The notes: generated by a model not told the origin, from the letters alone. Positions 9,201 to 17,860 are shown, numbered from the stretch's first letter. The stretch: DNA of 64,000 nucleotides from an uncultured Methanomassiliicoccales archaeon (GCA_949292635.1 CASEZY010000005.1:1-64000); one strand, 5' to 3'. Program-made: numbers and translations.

Positions 9201-9656
9201 CGCGGCACGAATGGGTCCGGCGAAGATCAGGTCCACATACTCGGAGCCGTCGGCGTTGGTGCCGATCTTGGTGTCCGCCAGACCTTCCAGCGGCGCCACC
9301 AGGATGCCTTCGGTGAGGACGGCCAGACCGACACGTATGGCGGTGTCCAGTGCCTGCTCTCTGTCCCCGGATGACCTCTTGGCCATCTCCTTGGCGGCCA
9401 TCAGGGAGACGAGTTCCCTGTTGCCCAATTCGTCCGTGAGCTTTCTGATGGTCTCGGCGATGCCGGCGACCTCGTAATCGTCCAGGAGCTTCTCCACCCT
9501 GGAGGCCAGGTCCTCCGCTCTGGGAATCTCCACCTTGGTCTCCGGGTCCTTACCCCTGCTGCGGGCCTCCTCGGCGATGCGGTAACACTCCTCGTTGGCG
9601 TCGGCCAGCGACTTGAAGTAGCGCCCCATCTCCTCGCTGAAGACCAGCTCGGGCAT
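6279..9656 (-). CDS. polC: DNA polymerase D large subunit DP2
   Basis: A 1125-residue catalytic subunit of the euryarchaeal replicative polymerase PolD, which works with the exonuclease subunit DP1 (not in this window). The catalytic signature NCDGDEDS lies near residue 880 and is followed by the conserved LPNRRGGLMDAPLVL. Zinc ribbons are visible at CPVCG...CWCREC (about 645) and CTKCG...CTRCG (about 1050), the latter in the region that binds DP1 or PCNA. The length is normal and there is no intein. It starts one base after the NOG1-type GTPase gene, so the two form an operon. Confidence 0.97.
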   Translation of the reverse strand: MPELVFSEEMGRYFKSLADANEECYRIAEEARSRGKDPETKVEIPRAEDLASRVEKLLDDYEVAGIAETIRKLTDELGNRELVSLMAAKEMAKRSSGDREQALDTAIRVGLAVLTEGILVAPLEGLADTKIGTNADGSEYVDLIFAGPIRAAGGTGQAMSVLIADVVRTELGIGKYIPTEAEVDRFIEEIPLYKQCQHLQYTPSAHEIQLIVGNCPVCIDGEGTEKMEISGFRDLPRIKTNQVRGGACLVIAEGMCQKASKLQKHVKKLGLEGWEFMDTYLAEKGAGVASKDEEVRTVKKADKYLKDIVAGRPIFGHPCAIGGFRLRYGRARTSGLASLAFNPASMYILGSFPALGTQVKIERPGKACVVTPCDELDGPIVLLTNGDLVQCQTSAEAKALRPNDIAEITDDGEILVPFGEFCENNHYLIPCGYPIEWHRLEMEEKGPLPEDWEHPTWERCKEMARDLGVPMHPDFNLFWSDVELSRLKDLRMHLLGFGTFTDTLELESNPTIKRICEDLGALHKFRDGRIIIDPRYGRPMMECLGLDSDNGRVVSVKELEGGTSLEAVSNAVGMEVRARAMTRIGTRMARPEKAKDRKGAPIIHGLFPITDTTSFKKDLVTAASEMEREKALGHIPSRNIQLDLARRTCPVCGKDTFRCWCRECNKHTVPSLSESRGTIGVDVTAELNAAIADMGVPKPSEVKVLDKLITKARVPEAIEKGILRKYYDLGTYKDGTIRFDMTDIPLTHFRPREIGLSVEKAIELGYTHDMDGNPLTDPEQLCELKVQDFIPNTGCGDYLVSVAKFIDHLLVKFYGMEPFYNVERRDQLIGHLGIGLAPHTSGGILCRIIGYTTASGGFAHPFFHASKRRNCDGDEDSIILLLDGLLNFSRAFLPNRRGGLMDAPLVLTTRLDPNEIDKEAHNVDCLRRYPLEFYRAAMQFKDTKEVEGMMDLIASRIGTERQYEGLGFTHDTNDISEGPKHSAYTTLETMMDKMNAQLELGRKIRAVDECDVATRVIDKHFMPDMAGNLRSFSAQSFRCTKCGEKYRRIPLTGCCTRCGNKLNLTVHELSVRKYLEVSKQISEKYALSDYTKERIMTLEMGMDSLFHNDKVRICKITDFLGGGQQ

Positions 9657-9657
9657 C

Positions 9658-10641
9658 TCACTCCTCCTCTACCGGCACCTTCCTCAGTTCCTTGATGACG
9701 GCGGTGCGCAGGGCCTCCATGCCGTCGCCGGTCTTGGCGGAGAACGCCAGGTGCTCCGGATGTCCGGTCCTGAGCAGGTCGGTCTTGCTCTCGGCTATGA
9801 TGATGGGAACTCCCTCGAACCCTCTCTGCACGGACTCCAGCAACGCGGTCTGTTTGTCCATGCCGTAACCGCAGGTCTCCGAGGGGTCGAGAACGAAGAC
9901 CATCACGTGCGTCAGGTACTTCAGCGCCAGGATGGCCTGCTTCTCGATGTCGTTCCTCTCGGACAGCTCCCTGTCCAGGAGTCCAGGGGTGTCGATAACC
10001 TGGTACTTCCGCCAGGTGTCCTCGATGTGGCCGATGATGATGCCCTTGGTGGTGAATGGATACGGCGCGACCTCCGGTTCCGCGGTGCTGAGCACGGACA
10101 CCAGGCTGCTCTTCCCCACGTTGGGGAATCCCGCTATGACCACGGTGGGAACGTTGGGCTCGATGTGGGGCAGCTTCCTGAACTTGTTCTTGCAGTCCTG
10201 CAGGAACAGCAGGTCCTTGGAGATGCGCTTCAGCAGCGATGAGGTCCTTCCGTAGAACTGCCCCTTCACCGAATCGATCAGGGCGGGGTCCTTGGTCCAC
10301 CTGATGCTGCGGACGCTCTCGTTCCTCAGCATCTCCACCCTGCGTGCGGCCCAGTTCACGGCGCCCAGGGCCTTCTTGTAATCGTCAAGTCCGATGATGA
10401 TGTCCACCAGCTCGGAGAGGAAATCCTCCTCCTTCTCGATCCTGGGGAACTTGTCCACGTAGCCCTGCAGGGTATCGTGGACGATGTCGCCGGAGGCCGT
10501 TATCTTGGCCAAGGTCGTCTTCTTCTTCGCATCCAGGAACGTGGTCCCGGAGACGGTGATCTTGGATGCCCTATGGAACGCCTTGTCCATGAGCTCCTCC
10601 GCGGAGAGGACGGTGGGTATCCGATAAGTGGTCTCGGCCAT
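9658..10641 (-). CDS. NOG1-family GTP-binding protein
   Basis: A 327-residue Obg/NOG1-like GTPase. The G domain shows G1 GFPNVGKSS near residue 170, G3 DTPGLLD, and a G4 variant SKTD in place of the usual NKxD. The N-terminal 160 residues form the helical NOG1 domain. NOG1 proteins act in large-subunit ribosome biogenesis in eukaryotes; the archaeal role is presumed similar. It is the first gene of the operon with DP2 and has its own TATA box at 10664-10671. Confidence 0.9.
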   Translation of the reverse strand: MAETTYRIPTVLSAEELMDKAFHRASKITVSGTTFLDAKKKTTLAKITASGDIVHDTLQGYVDKFPRIEKEEDFLSELVDIIIGLDDYKKALGAVNWAARRVEMLRNESVRSIRWTKDPALIDSVKGQFYGRTSSLLKRISKDLLFLQDCKNKFRKLPHIEPNVPTVVIAGFPNVGKSSLVSVLSTAEPEVAPYPFTTKGIIIGHIEDTWRKYQVIDTPGLLDRELSERNDIEKQAILALKYLTHVMVFVLDPSETCGYGMDKQTALLESVQRGFEGVPIIIAESKTDLLRTGHPEHLAFSAKTGDGMEALRTAVIKELRKVPVEEE

Positions 10642-10663
10642 GTCCGGGAGACGGTCGGACCCA

Positions 10664-10671
10664 TAAATATA
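10664..10671 (-). promoter_or_regulatory. TATA box of the NOG1-DP2 operon
   Basis: On the minus strand TATATTTA is centred about 26 nt before the ATG at 10641, predicting a leaderless mRNA that begins at or next to the start codon. Confidence 0.6.
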
Positions 10672-10698
10672 GGTGACCCCCGAAGGGGGAAGCGGTTT

Positions 10699-13600
10699 TC
10701 AGAGTTCGTAGAAGAGCACCTTGAGGAGCCAGAGATCGCTGTCCTTGTCGGAGTCCGCGTCGAACAGCGCCGGTAGGGCTTTTGTGGGAACATCCTCCAT
10801 GAGCACGCCGGCCTCCACGTTCCATCTGCCCTTGTCCCCTCCCAGTAGTGCGGATATCGCCGCCAGGTTGGTGCGGACGGACACGCCGATGTCCACACTG
10901 TCGTCGCTGACGAAACTGAGGAAGTCGGGTACCGAGATGCCCCCGTGGACGTAGACGCGAATGAACACGTTCTCGTAGAGGATGGTCTCTGCGGTCATGC
11001 CGTCCGGGTTGCTGACGTACTTGCTCAGCAGCGGGATCTTGGACAGCAGGAACCTGAGACCGTCCTCGATGATCCCGGAGTCCACTCCCAGCATGATGGT
11101 GACGCCGGTGCTTCCGGATCCGGTGATATCGGTGGCCTTCACCTCCAGGAACACCACGGCCTCGACCACGGTGCCGGCGATCGCCTCAATCATCCTGTCG
11201 ATGACCCTGGAGATCAGCAGCTCGATGTACTGTTCCAGCTCCCCGATCTCGCTGATGTTCTTGCCCATCTCGTCGAACACGTCTATGGCGGATTCCTTGA
11301 TGATGTCGTAGACGGTGAGCTTCACCAGCTCCCCGCCGGGGATGTCCCCGCCGTTGGAGGTGCCTGGGGTGCCGGGGAGGAAGGACCATTCCGTGCATCC
11401 GTCGAAGGTGCGCTGCCAGGTGTAGTCGGAGTTGGCGGTGTCGGTTTTCCAGGAGGTCTGGTCCACCTTGTTGCCCTGGGGGTCGTACAGCGTCAGCCTC
11501 TCGCCGCTGCCGGCCTTGCCGGTGCTGTTGTTCAGGCTCTGCTTCTCGAAGTACACCACGGTCTTCTGTCCGGGGGCCAGGAACTCCGAATCCAGGGTGA
11601 TGGCCTTGGACTCCCCGCTGCCGGGGACCAGGGTGTATCCCTCAAGGTCCACCGGGAAGCGGGAGTTGTTGTACAGCTCCACCCATTCGTTGCCGTTGTC
11701 GTCCCCCTCGGGGTTCTGCTCGAACTCGTTGATCAGCAGTCCTGTCTTGATGGGCAGGTCGTACTTCAGCCTCACGCCCAGGTCGATCTGGGTCTTGGTA
11801 CCGGGGATGAGTCCGGGCAGGTTCTGCAGCACGTTGGCAACAGCGGGGATCCCGGAGGCGGCGACCTCGAAGGTCCTGTATTGGGTGAGGTCGGGCATGG
11901 TCCCGTAGAAGCCGATGCCTCTGACCTCTCCCATGAGGGTGACGTACTTGTCCCCGGTCTTCTGCTGGGGATCCGCTTTGACATCTATGTTCCAGTCGTC
12001 TCCGGTGGCCGTGCATCCGATGAGTGCGTAGGTGCCCTTGGAGCTGCTCTGCCTGATGTCCATGGATGCGGACACGTCGGCTCCGCTGAAGCTCTTGGAC
12101 AGCGTCACCTTCACGAGCTGTTTGGAGCTCTTCTCCAGCGAAGCCAGGTTCAGACCCACGGTCAGGGTCATGCCGAAGAAGTCGAACGTCAGTGTCTGGC
12201 TCCTTGCCAGGATGTTCACGGACACCAGTCCGACGGCGTTCATCACGCCGTCTATCGCGTCCCTTATGACCTCGAAGGGAACGGAGATCACGGAAAGCAG
12301 CCTCTCCACCACCTCCCCGAGGTAGGAGGCGTACTCCACCAGCGAGGTGGTGATGGTGCGGACCAGGTCCTGTAGCATGGCGAAGGCCTGCTTCAGCGGA
12401 CCCAGGATGGGGTCCAGCAGCTGGAGCACCGCGTCGATGATGTCCTGATAGAGGGAGTCGGTGTTGACGTAGTCCACTCCCGCAAGTTCCCATGGCGAGG
12501 ATACGGGAATGGACATCTCGGCGTCCACCTCCACCGTGCCCGCGTACATGGAATCATAGAGACCCAGAGCGGCGTAGACAGGGTTGCTACCGGTGACGGT
12601 GTAGTCGATGGTGGCGCGAACATGCACCTCATAAACGGACACGTATCCGGAGGCGTGCTTCTCCACGGGGCTGTTGTTGTGCACGTTCCCAGAGGTGTAT
12701 CTGGGGTCGGTGACATCGGCATCTACGTCCACGTCGTGGCGCAGGGTCAGGGTCTCGGTGTATGTCTTGCCATCCTCGTCGGCAAGCTCGAAGGTACCTG
12801 TGCCGGGGAGCTCGGTGATCCCGCCGGAGGGGTTCAGGCAACCATAGAGGACCATCTCGTCCACCATCATGTCCAGGGCCTCCCTGGCGGGCTCGCCCAC
12901 GCCCAGGAGGTCGAAGAGGGGGGATGCGGCCCTGGCCAGGAGGTCGGTGATGATCTTCTGGTTGTTGACCATGGCGTCCTCCATAAACGCCATCTCATCG
13001 ACCCTCTCATCCACCAGTGCCCTGTAGGCGGATACCGCGGATTCCACGGCGGAGTTCACCGTAGTGGACATGGCTGATACCACGGAGCCGGTGTCCACGA
13101 CCCCGGCCTCGGCCGCCTTCCTGGCGATCGAATTGTTCACGGCGTTCAGTACGTTCTGCCTGTAGATGTCCACGCCGAAGATGGCGTCCCTGTTGTCGCC
13201 GATGCGCTTGTAGATCTCCATCATCATGGGGTCGGAGATCCTGGAGGAGTTTACCCTCCTCTCGGTGGCGTCCACTCCGTCCGTCTGCGCCCTGTTCAGA
13301 GCGTCGTCCACGCATGCTCTGAGCACCGCTTCGTATCCTCTCCCGTCGTAGGGGTCCAGGGTGTAGGTGTAGACGCCGCCCTTCGCCATCTCATCCGCGA
13401 CGGAGACGATCAGACCCTTGATGGATTCCCTGAACTGGTTGCGCCCGCTGTCGTAGTCCTTGTAGAATCCGTTCCATCCGCTCCAGGAGGTGACCTCCAC
13501 GTTGGGATAGGGTACGGAGACGGTGAAGGAACCGAACTCGGTGACGATCTCCTCCATGTCGACGTATGTGGTGACGTTGAATCCGGGGACCTCGATGACG

Positions 13601-14730
13601 GCGGTGCCTCCGTTGAGGAAGGTGTCGTATTCGCTGGCCCTCCTCCCGATGCCGGCCATGGCACCGTCGATGTACTCGCCCACCTTGGTCACGTCCCCAG
13701 TGTCCCTGCCGGTGAAGAAGGACACCACACCGTTCCACACGGAGCGAACCACATCGTTCACGACGTCGGATACGCTGTCTATGATGTCCAGGAAGGTGTC
13801 CATGCCCAGGTAGTCCAGCCATTTCCAGGCCAGGTCGTCCGCCTGGGAGAGGATGGCCATCCTGTACAGCTCGCCCACGTCTATCCTCAGCTGATCGTTC
13901 TCGGATATGAGCAGAGAGGTCAGGTCCACCTTGCATACATTGATCAATTCGCCGCCGTAGCCGTCGGTGCGGAAGAACATGGTCTGCAGCACGCTTACCG
14001 CGTTCTCGAAAGCCCTCACCACGTCGGCGTTCGTGAGCACGTCCTTGGTCCCGGTGCCCCCGCCCTCGGAGTCCAGGCCGTATCCCTGCATGACCCTGGT
14101 CTGTGCAAGCGAGGACAACTGGTACTCCATCATCTGGGTGAGCATGGAGATGCTGCCTCCGGCGGCGAGCTCGAAGGAAGTGGCGGCATCGATCGCCAGC
14201 GGCAGTCCGGAGGAGGCGTCGGCGTCGATCTCCAATGTCCTCTCCGCGGTGGTGCTCTGGGTGGTGAACCTCAGCGTCACGGATCCGACAGCTTTCAGGT
14301 ACGATGCCATCGCGCCCCCGCCGGTGAACACCTGGTCCCCGTCCGCGGGTCTCAGGGTCTCGAGGCTCAGGTGCACGTCCTCTTCCACGACCTCGGTGGT
14401 CACACCGGCGTCGAAGTGCGGGAAGGTCTCGTCGAAATATCTCTCGGCGGCGGGCCTGAACTTGGAGGCCCTGTCCGCCAGGTTGCCCTCGGAATTGGAG
14501 CTCACATCGGTAAGCAGGTGGCCCAGGGCGGACTCTATCATGAACTCGGCGTCTTCGACAGCATCGTCCAGGGATTTGATCTCCGAACCCATACTGTCGG
14601 CGTTGTCGGAGGACTTGCCGATTTCCGAGCAGATCACTCCGAAGAAGCTGCATCCGAGGAGCAGGACCACCGCCACCAAGGCCAGCGGCATCTGTCCTTT
14701 CCTGCTCCTACGCGCGTCTTTTGTTATCAT
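10699..14730 (-). CDS. Giant membrane-anchored surface protein with lamin-tail domain
   Basis: A 1343-residue protein. A basic N-terminus (residues 1-13, RRSRKGQ) precedes one hydrophobic segment at about 14-36, resembling the anchors of archaeal exported, pilin-like proteins. The remainder is Asp/Ser/Thr-rich and presumably extracellular, with long helical stretches. Residues about 995-1127 match a lamin-tail domain (LLINEFEQNP, NEWVELYNNS, PVDLEGYTL, GTPGTSNGGD), an Ig-like fold found in bacterial and archaeal surface proteins and DNA-linked nucleases. There is no C-terminal anchor. The overall family is not recognised. It lies alone between its own promoter and the NOG1 promoter. Confidence 0.7.
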   Translation of the reverse strand: MITKDARRSRKGQMPLALVAVVLLLGCSFFGVICSEIGKSSDNADSMGSEIKSLDDAVEDAEFMIESALGHLLTDVSSNSEGNLADRASKFRPAAERYFDETFPHFDAGVTTEVVEEDVHLSLETLRPADGDQVFTGGGAMASYLKAVGSVTLRFTTQSTTAERTLEIDADASSGLPLAIDAATSFELAAGGSISMLTQMMEYQLSSLAQTRVMQGYGLDSEGGGTGTKDVLTNADVVRAFENAVSVLQTMFFRTDGYGGELINVCKVDLTSLLISENDQLRIDVGELYRMAILSQADDLAWKWLDYLGMDTFLDIIDSVSDVVNDVVRSVWNGVVSFFTGRDTGDVTKVGEYIDGAMAGIGRRASEYDTFLNGGTAVIEVPGFNVTTYVDMEEIVTEFGSFTVSVPYPNVEVTSWSGWNGFYKDYDSGRNQFRESIKGLIVSVADEMAKGGVYTYTLDPYDGRGYEAVLRACVDDALNRAQTDGVDATERRVNSSRISDPMMMEIYKRIGDNRDAIFGVDIYRQNVLNAVNNSIARKAAEAGVVDTGSVVSAMSTTVNSAVESAVSAYRALVDERVDEMAFMEDAMVNNQKIITDLLARAASPLFDLLGVGEPAREALDMMVDEMVLYGCLNPSGGITELPGTGTFELADEDGKTYTETLTLRHDVDVDADVTDPRYTSGNVHNNSPVEKHASGYVSVYEVHVRATIDYTVTGSNPVYAALGLYDSMYAGTVEVDAEMSIPVSSPWELAGVDYVNTDSLYQDIIDAVLQLLDPILGPLKQAFAMLQDLVRTITTSLVEYASYLGEVVERLLSVISVPFEVIRDAIDGVMNAVGLVSVNILARSQTLTFDFFGMTLTVGLNLASLEKSSKQLVKVTLSKSFSGADVSASMDIRQSSSKGTYALIGCTATGDDWNIDVKADPQQKTGDKYVTLMGEVRGIGFYGTMPDLTQYRTFEVAASGIPAVANVLQNLPGLIPGTKTQIDLGVRLKYDLPIKTGLLINEFEQNPEGDDNGNEWVELYNNSRFPVDLEGYTLVPGSGESKAITLDSEFLAPGQKTVVYFEKQSLNNSTGKAGSGERLTLYDPQGNKVDQTSWKTDTANSDYTWQRTFDGCTEWSFLPGTPGTSNGGDIPGGELVKLTVYDIIKESAIDVFDEMGKNISEIGELEQYIELLISRVIDRMIEAIAGTVVEAVVFLEVKATDITGSGSTGVTIMLGVDSGIIEDGLRFLLSKIPLLSKYVSNPDGMTAETILYENVFIRVYVHGGISVPDFLSFVSDDSVDIGVSVRTNLAAISALLGGDKGRWNVEAGVLMEDVPTKALPALFDADSDKDSDLWLLKVLFYEL

Positions 14731-14753
14731 GCGCAGGAACTCGTCTTCGCAGG

Positions 14754-14833
14754 GGTTATAAGCGGGGAACTAACCGTACTGGTTAGCCGTAGTATATTAA
14801 GTTGTATGGTCAACTCCCAGAACTATATTATAT
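14754..14833. promoter_or_regulatory. Divergent promoter region with CTAACC/GGTTAG inverted repeat
   Basis: A minus-strand TATA box (CTTATAACC, 14754-14762) serves the surface protein at the usual leaderless distance. The plus-strand TATA candidates for the lipid operon are GTATATTAA (14792-14800) and CTATATTATAT (14823-14833). Between them lies a perfect inverted repeat CTAACC-GTACT-GGTTAG (14770-14786), a plausible operator. A purine-rich ribosome binding site (14857-14865) precedes the ATG at 14871. Confidence 0.5.
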
Positions 14834-14870
14834 CTTAGAGCGTTCCCCCGTTAAATAGGAAGGGATTCAA

Positions 14871-16481
14871 ATGCCTAGCACAGCCAAACAGAGCACCCTG
14901 GGTAAAGGCCTCCCGAGGAAGACGGAGTCCATCTGCCCCGAGTGCGGAAAGGTACTGGAGACCGAGCTGTACGACAAGAACGGTGCGGTCTACGCTAAGA
15001 AGGAATGCCCGGAGCACGGAGTCTTCGACAGCCTGATCTGGAACGACACCGAGCTCTACCTGATGGCAGAAGAGTACGCCATGGACGGTATCGGCCTCAT
15101 CAACGAGGACGACCCCGATTCCGGCGAGAACAACGTTACGATCAAGGTCGGGGACGAGGATCTCGCCCTCGACACCACCACCATCCTCTGCAACATCGAC
15201 CTGACCAACAGATGCAACATGACCTGTCCCATCTGTTTCGCCGAGGCCAACTCCGCAGGCTACGTCTATGAGCCAGATTTCGACACCGTGGTTAAGATGC
15301 TGGAGATGCTGAGGAAGGAGAAGCCGGTCAAGTGCCCCGCCGTCCAGTTCTCCGGCGGAGAGCCTACCATCTACCCCCGTTTCATTGACGTGATCAAGAA
15401 GGCCAAGGAGCTGGGCTTCGTCCAGATCCAGGTGGCCACCAACGGTCTCAAGTTCAGGGACTTCGAGTTCTGCAAGGCCGCCGCCGAGGCGGGAATGAAC
15501 ACCGTCTACCTGTCCTTCGACGGCGTCTCCGACGACGTCTACATCCAGGCCAGGGCCAGGAAGATGTTCCACGTGAAGAAGGAGGTCCTAGAGAACCTGA
15601 GGAAGCTGGAGCACCCGCCCTCAGTGGTCCTTGTGCCCACCGTGGTGAAGGGCGTCAACGACCACCAGCTGGGCAAGATCATGGAGTTCGCCTTCGAGAA
15701 CAGCGACATCATCCGCGGAGTAAACTTCCAGCCCGTGTCCTTCACCGGCAGGATCACCGCAGCTGAGTTGGAGAGGGGAAGGTTCACCATCCCCGACCTG
15801 GTCAAGGGCATCAACGAGCAGACCGGATGGACGGTCAAGTCCGACTGGTACCCCGTCCCCGTGGTGGCTCCCATATCCAACTTCGCGTCCATCCTCATGG
15901 GCGAGAACAAGGTCACCTTCACCGTGCACCCCCACTGCGGCATAGCCACCTACCTGTACCGCGACGACAACGGGAAGGTCACCCCCATCACCAGGTTCCT
16001 GGACGTCAAGAAGTTCGTCAACGGTCTGGACGCCCTGTCCGTCAAGGCGGCCAAGTCCAGGTTCACCAAGCTGTATGTCTCCAAGGCGGTCAAGCTGCTG
16101 GACGAGTGCATCATCGACGAGGGCCTGCCCGAGGGTCTGGACCGCAAGTCCGTGTCCAACCTTATGAAGGCCCTGCTGAGCGATAAGTCCAAGGAGACTC
16201 TGGCCGACTTCTCGTGGAAGATGATGTTCATCGGCAGTATGCACTTCCAGGACAACTACAACTACGACCTGGAGAGGGTCAAGCGCTGTGCCATCCACTA
16301 CGCCACCCCAGACCTGAAGGTCATCCCCTTCTGCGCCTACAACACCGGACCCGAGTACCGCCGGGACGTGGAGCGCAGGTACTCCGTTCCCATCGAGGAG
16401 TGGAAGCAGAAACATGTTCAGGAGGCGAAGGAGTTGGCCGAGGCCCTGATAGTCCCGGACGACCAGAAGCCCGACCAATGA
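14871..16481 (+). CDS. tes: Radical SAM tetraether lipid synthase (Tes/MJ0619 family)
   Basis: A 536-residue radical SAM enzyme. The N-terminus has metal-binding cysteines CPEC (22-25) and CPEHG (46-50). The radical SAM cluster motif is Cys115-x3-Cys119-x2-Cys122 (CNMTCPIC), followed by QFSGGEPT. Conserved C-terminal cysteines are in HPHCG and IPFCAYN. This architecture matches the family of MJ0619 and MA_1486, shown to join two archaeol chains into membrane-spanning GDGT lipids. Ferredoxin and geranylgeranyl reductase follow in the same order as MA_1485 and MA_1484 of Methanosarcina acetivorans, which supports the lipid assignment. A homologue acting on another substrate is the main alternative. 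Confidence 0.82.
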   Translation: MPSTAKQSTLGKGLPRKTESICPECGKVLETELYDKNGAVYAKKECPEHGVFDSLIWNDTELYLMAEEYAMDGIGLINEDDPDSGENNVTIKVGDEDLALDTTTILCNIDLTNRCNMTCPICFAEANSAGYVYEPDFDTVVKMLEMLRKEKPVKCPAVQFSGGEPTIYPRFIDVIKKAKELGFVQIQVATNGLKFRDFEFCKAAAEAGMNTVYLSFDGVSDDVYIQARARKMFHVKKEVLENLRKLEHPPSVVLVPTVVKGVNDHQLGKIMEFAFENSDIIRGVNFQPVSFTGRITAAELERGRFTIPDLVKGINEQTGWTVKSDWYPVPVVAPISNFASILMGENKVTFTVHPHCGIATYLYRDDNGKVTPITRFLDVKKFVNGLDALSVKAAKSRFTKLYVSKAVKLLDECIIDEGLPEGLDRKSVSNLMKALLSDKSKETLADFSWKMMFIGSMHFQDNYNYDLERVKRCAIHYATPDLKVIPFCAYNTGPEYRRDVERRYSVPIEEWKQKHVQEAKELAEALIVPDDQKPDQ

Positions 16482-16490
16482 GGTGAGAGC

Positions 16491-16658
16491 ATGATCGTGG
16501 ACTATGACAAGTGCCTGCACTGCGGCGGATGCGTGGGCTCCTGCCCCCAGAACGCCATCTACCTGAACGACTACATACTCGAGTTCAACGAGGATTGCAA
16601 CAATTGCGGCAGATGCATCAAGCTTTGCCCGGTGAACGCGCTCTCCAGGGAGGCCTGA
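16491..16658 (+). CDS. 2[4Fe-4S] ferredoxin
   Basis: A 55-residue ferredoxin with two CxxCxxCxxxCP motifs: CLHCGGCVGSCP (8-19) and CNNCGRCIKLCP (36-47), ligating two 4Fe-4S clusters. It sits 9 nt after tes and 2 nt before the geranylgeranyl reductase. The homologue MA1485 was shown to be the electron donor that allows geranylgeranyl reductase MA1484 to saturate archaeal lipids, so the same role is inferred here, possibly also feeding electrons to Tes. Confidence 0.93.
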   Translation: MIVDYDKCLHCGGCVGSCPQNAIYLNDYILEFNEDCNNCGRCIKLCPVNALSREA

Positions 16659-16660
16659 GC

Positions 16661-17854
16661 ATGCGCACCATCGAATGCGACGTCGTAGTCGTCGGAGCGG
16701 GACCGGGAGGCTCCATGGCCGCCAGGTACTGCGCCGAGGGCGGACTGGACACCATCCTGTTGGAGAAGAAGGCGGAGATCGGCGCCCCCCTCAGGTGCGC
16801 CGAGGGAGTCTCCAAGAAGTGGCTGGACGAGGTGGGCATCAAGCCCGACCCCATCTGGATCCGCGGAGACATGAAGGGAGCGATCATCAAGTCCCCTCAG
16901 GGCACCACCTTCCAGCTGGACGAGTCCAAGGCGGGTTCCGAGGTCGGATACGTTCTGGAGAGGCACCTCTTCGACAAGGCTCTGGCAAGGGACGCGGCCG
17001 AGGCCGGCGCCAAGATCATGATGCGCACCGGTGCCACCGGCGTCATCAGGGACGGGAACGGCAAGCTCGCGGGCGTCCGCGCAAGGTCCATGGGCGAGGA
17101 GATCGAGATCCGCGCCAAGTGCATCGTCGGCGCCGACGGCTACGAGAGTCAGATCGGCAGATGGGCGGGCATCGACACCACCCTGAAGCTCAACGACATC
17201 GACTCCTGCATCCAATACAGGATGTGCAACATCGACTGCGAGCCCGACTACTGCGAGTTCGTCATCGGCTCCGTGGCACCCGGAGGATACGTCTGGATCT
17301 TCCCCAAGGGCAACGGCGTGGCCAACGTCGGTATCGGCGTCATGGGCAGGCTGTGCAAGGGTAAGGCCGACGCGAAGTACTATCTGGACAAGTTCATCGC
17401 CGAGGACCCCAGGCTGGCCAAGGGTCAGATCCTGGAGATCATGGGAGGATTCGTCTCCACCTGTCCCGGACTGGACTGCGCCGTGGACGACAACATCGTC
17501 CTGGTGGGCGACGCCGCGAGGATCATCGACCCCATCACCGGCGGAGGCATCTGCCACGCCTGCAGGACCGGAATGTACGCAGGCAAGGTCCTGACCGAGT
17601 GCGCCAAGAAGGGCGACTTCTCCAAGGCCGCCCTGATGCCCTATGAGAAGATGTGGCGCGACAGGATGGAGGACAAACTCTACCGCAACTGGATGGCCAA
17701 GGAGAAGCTGGCCAGCCTGGACGACGAGACCATCGACGAGCTCATCAAGATGATCAAGGACTCCGACATAGGCGAGGTCAACGTCTACAATCTCCTGAAA
17801 GTTGTCAAGGAGAAGTTCCCCAAGGTCGTCGAGGGCTTCGAGGACCTGATCTGA
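16661..17854 (+). CDS. Digeranylgeranylglycerophospholipid reductase (geranylgeranyl reductase)
   Basis: A 397-residue FAD-dependent reductase that saturates the isoprenoid chains of archaeal membrane lipids. The Rossmann motif VVVGAGPGGSMAA is at about 8-20, with further FAD contacts in GADG (about 160) and VGDAARIIDPITGGG (about 280). The family signature with cysteine in RCAEGVS lies near residue 48. ATG at 16661 follows GAGC closely after the ferredoxin stop. Third gene of the lipid operon; its product may supply the saturated chains that Tes couples. Confidence 0.93.
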   Translation: MRTIECDVVVVGAGPGGSMAARYCAEGGLDTILLEKKAEIGAPLRCAEGVSKKWLDEVGIKPDPIWIRGDMKGAIIKSPQGTTFQLDESKAGSEVGYVLERHLFDKALARDAAEAGAKIMMRTGATGVIRDGNGKLAGVRARSMGEEIEIRAKCIVGADGYESQIGRWAGIDTTLKLNDIDSCIQYRMCNIDCEPDYCEFVIGSVAPGGYVWIFPKGNGVANVGIGVMGRLCKGKADAKYYLDKFIAEDPRLAKGQILEIMGGFVSTCPGLDCAVDDNIVLVGDAARIIDPITGGGICHACRTGMYAGKVLTECAKKGDFSKAALMPYEKMWRDRMEDKLYRNWMAKEKLASLDDETIDELIKMIKDSDIGEVNVYNLLKVVKEKFPKVVEGFEDLI

Positions 17855-17860
17855 GAAAAC

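Noticed and set aside
8241-9374. Open frame antisense to DP2
   Set aside because: DP2 motifs run through the whole minus-strand frame; the opposite frame has no RBS, promoter or recognisable domain.
6279-9656. Intein in DP2
   Set aside because: The protein has normal length and continuous family motifs; no splicing-junction residues or homing endonuclease motifs appear.
10945-12375. Long open frame (476 codons) opposite the giant surface protein gene
   Set aside because: GC-rich codon bias leaves antisense frames open; the translation is low-complexity, and the minus-strand gene has a promoter, membrane anchor and a recognisable lamin-tail domain.
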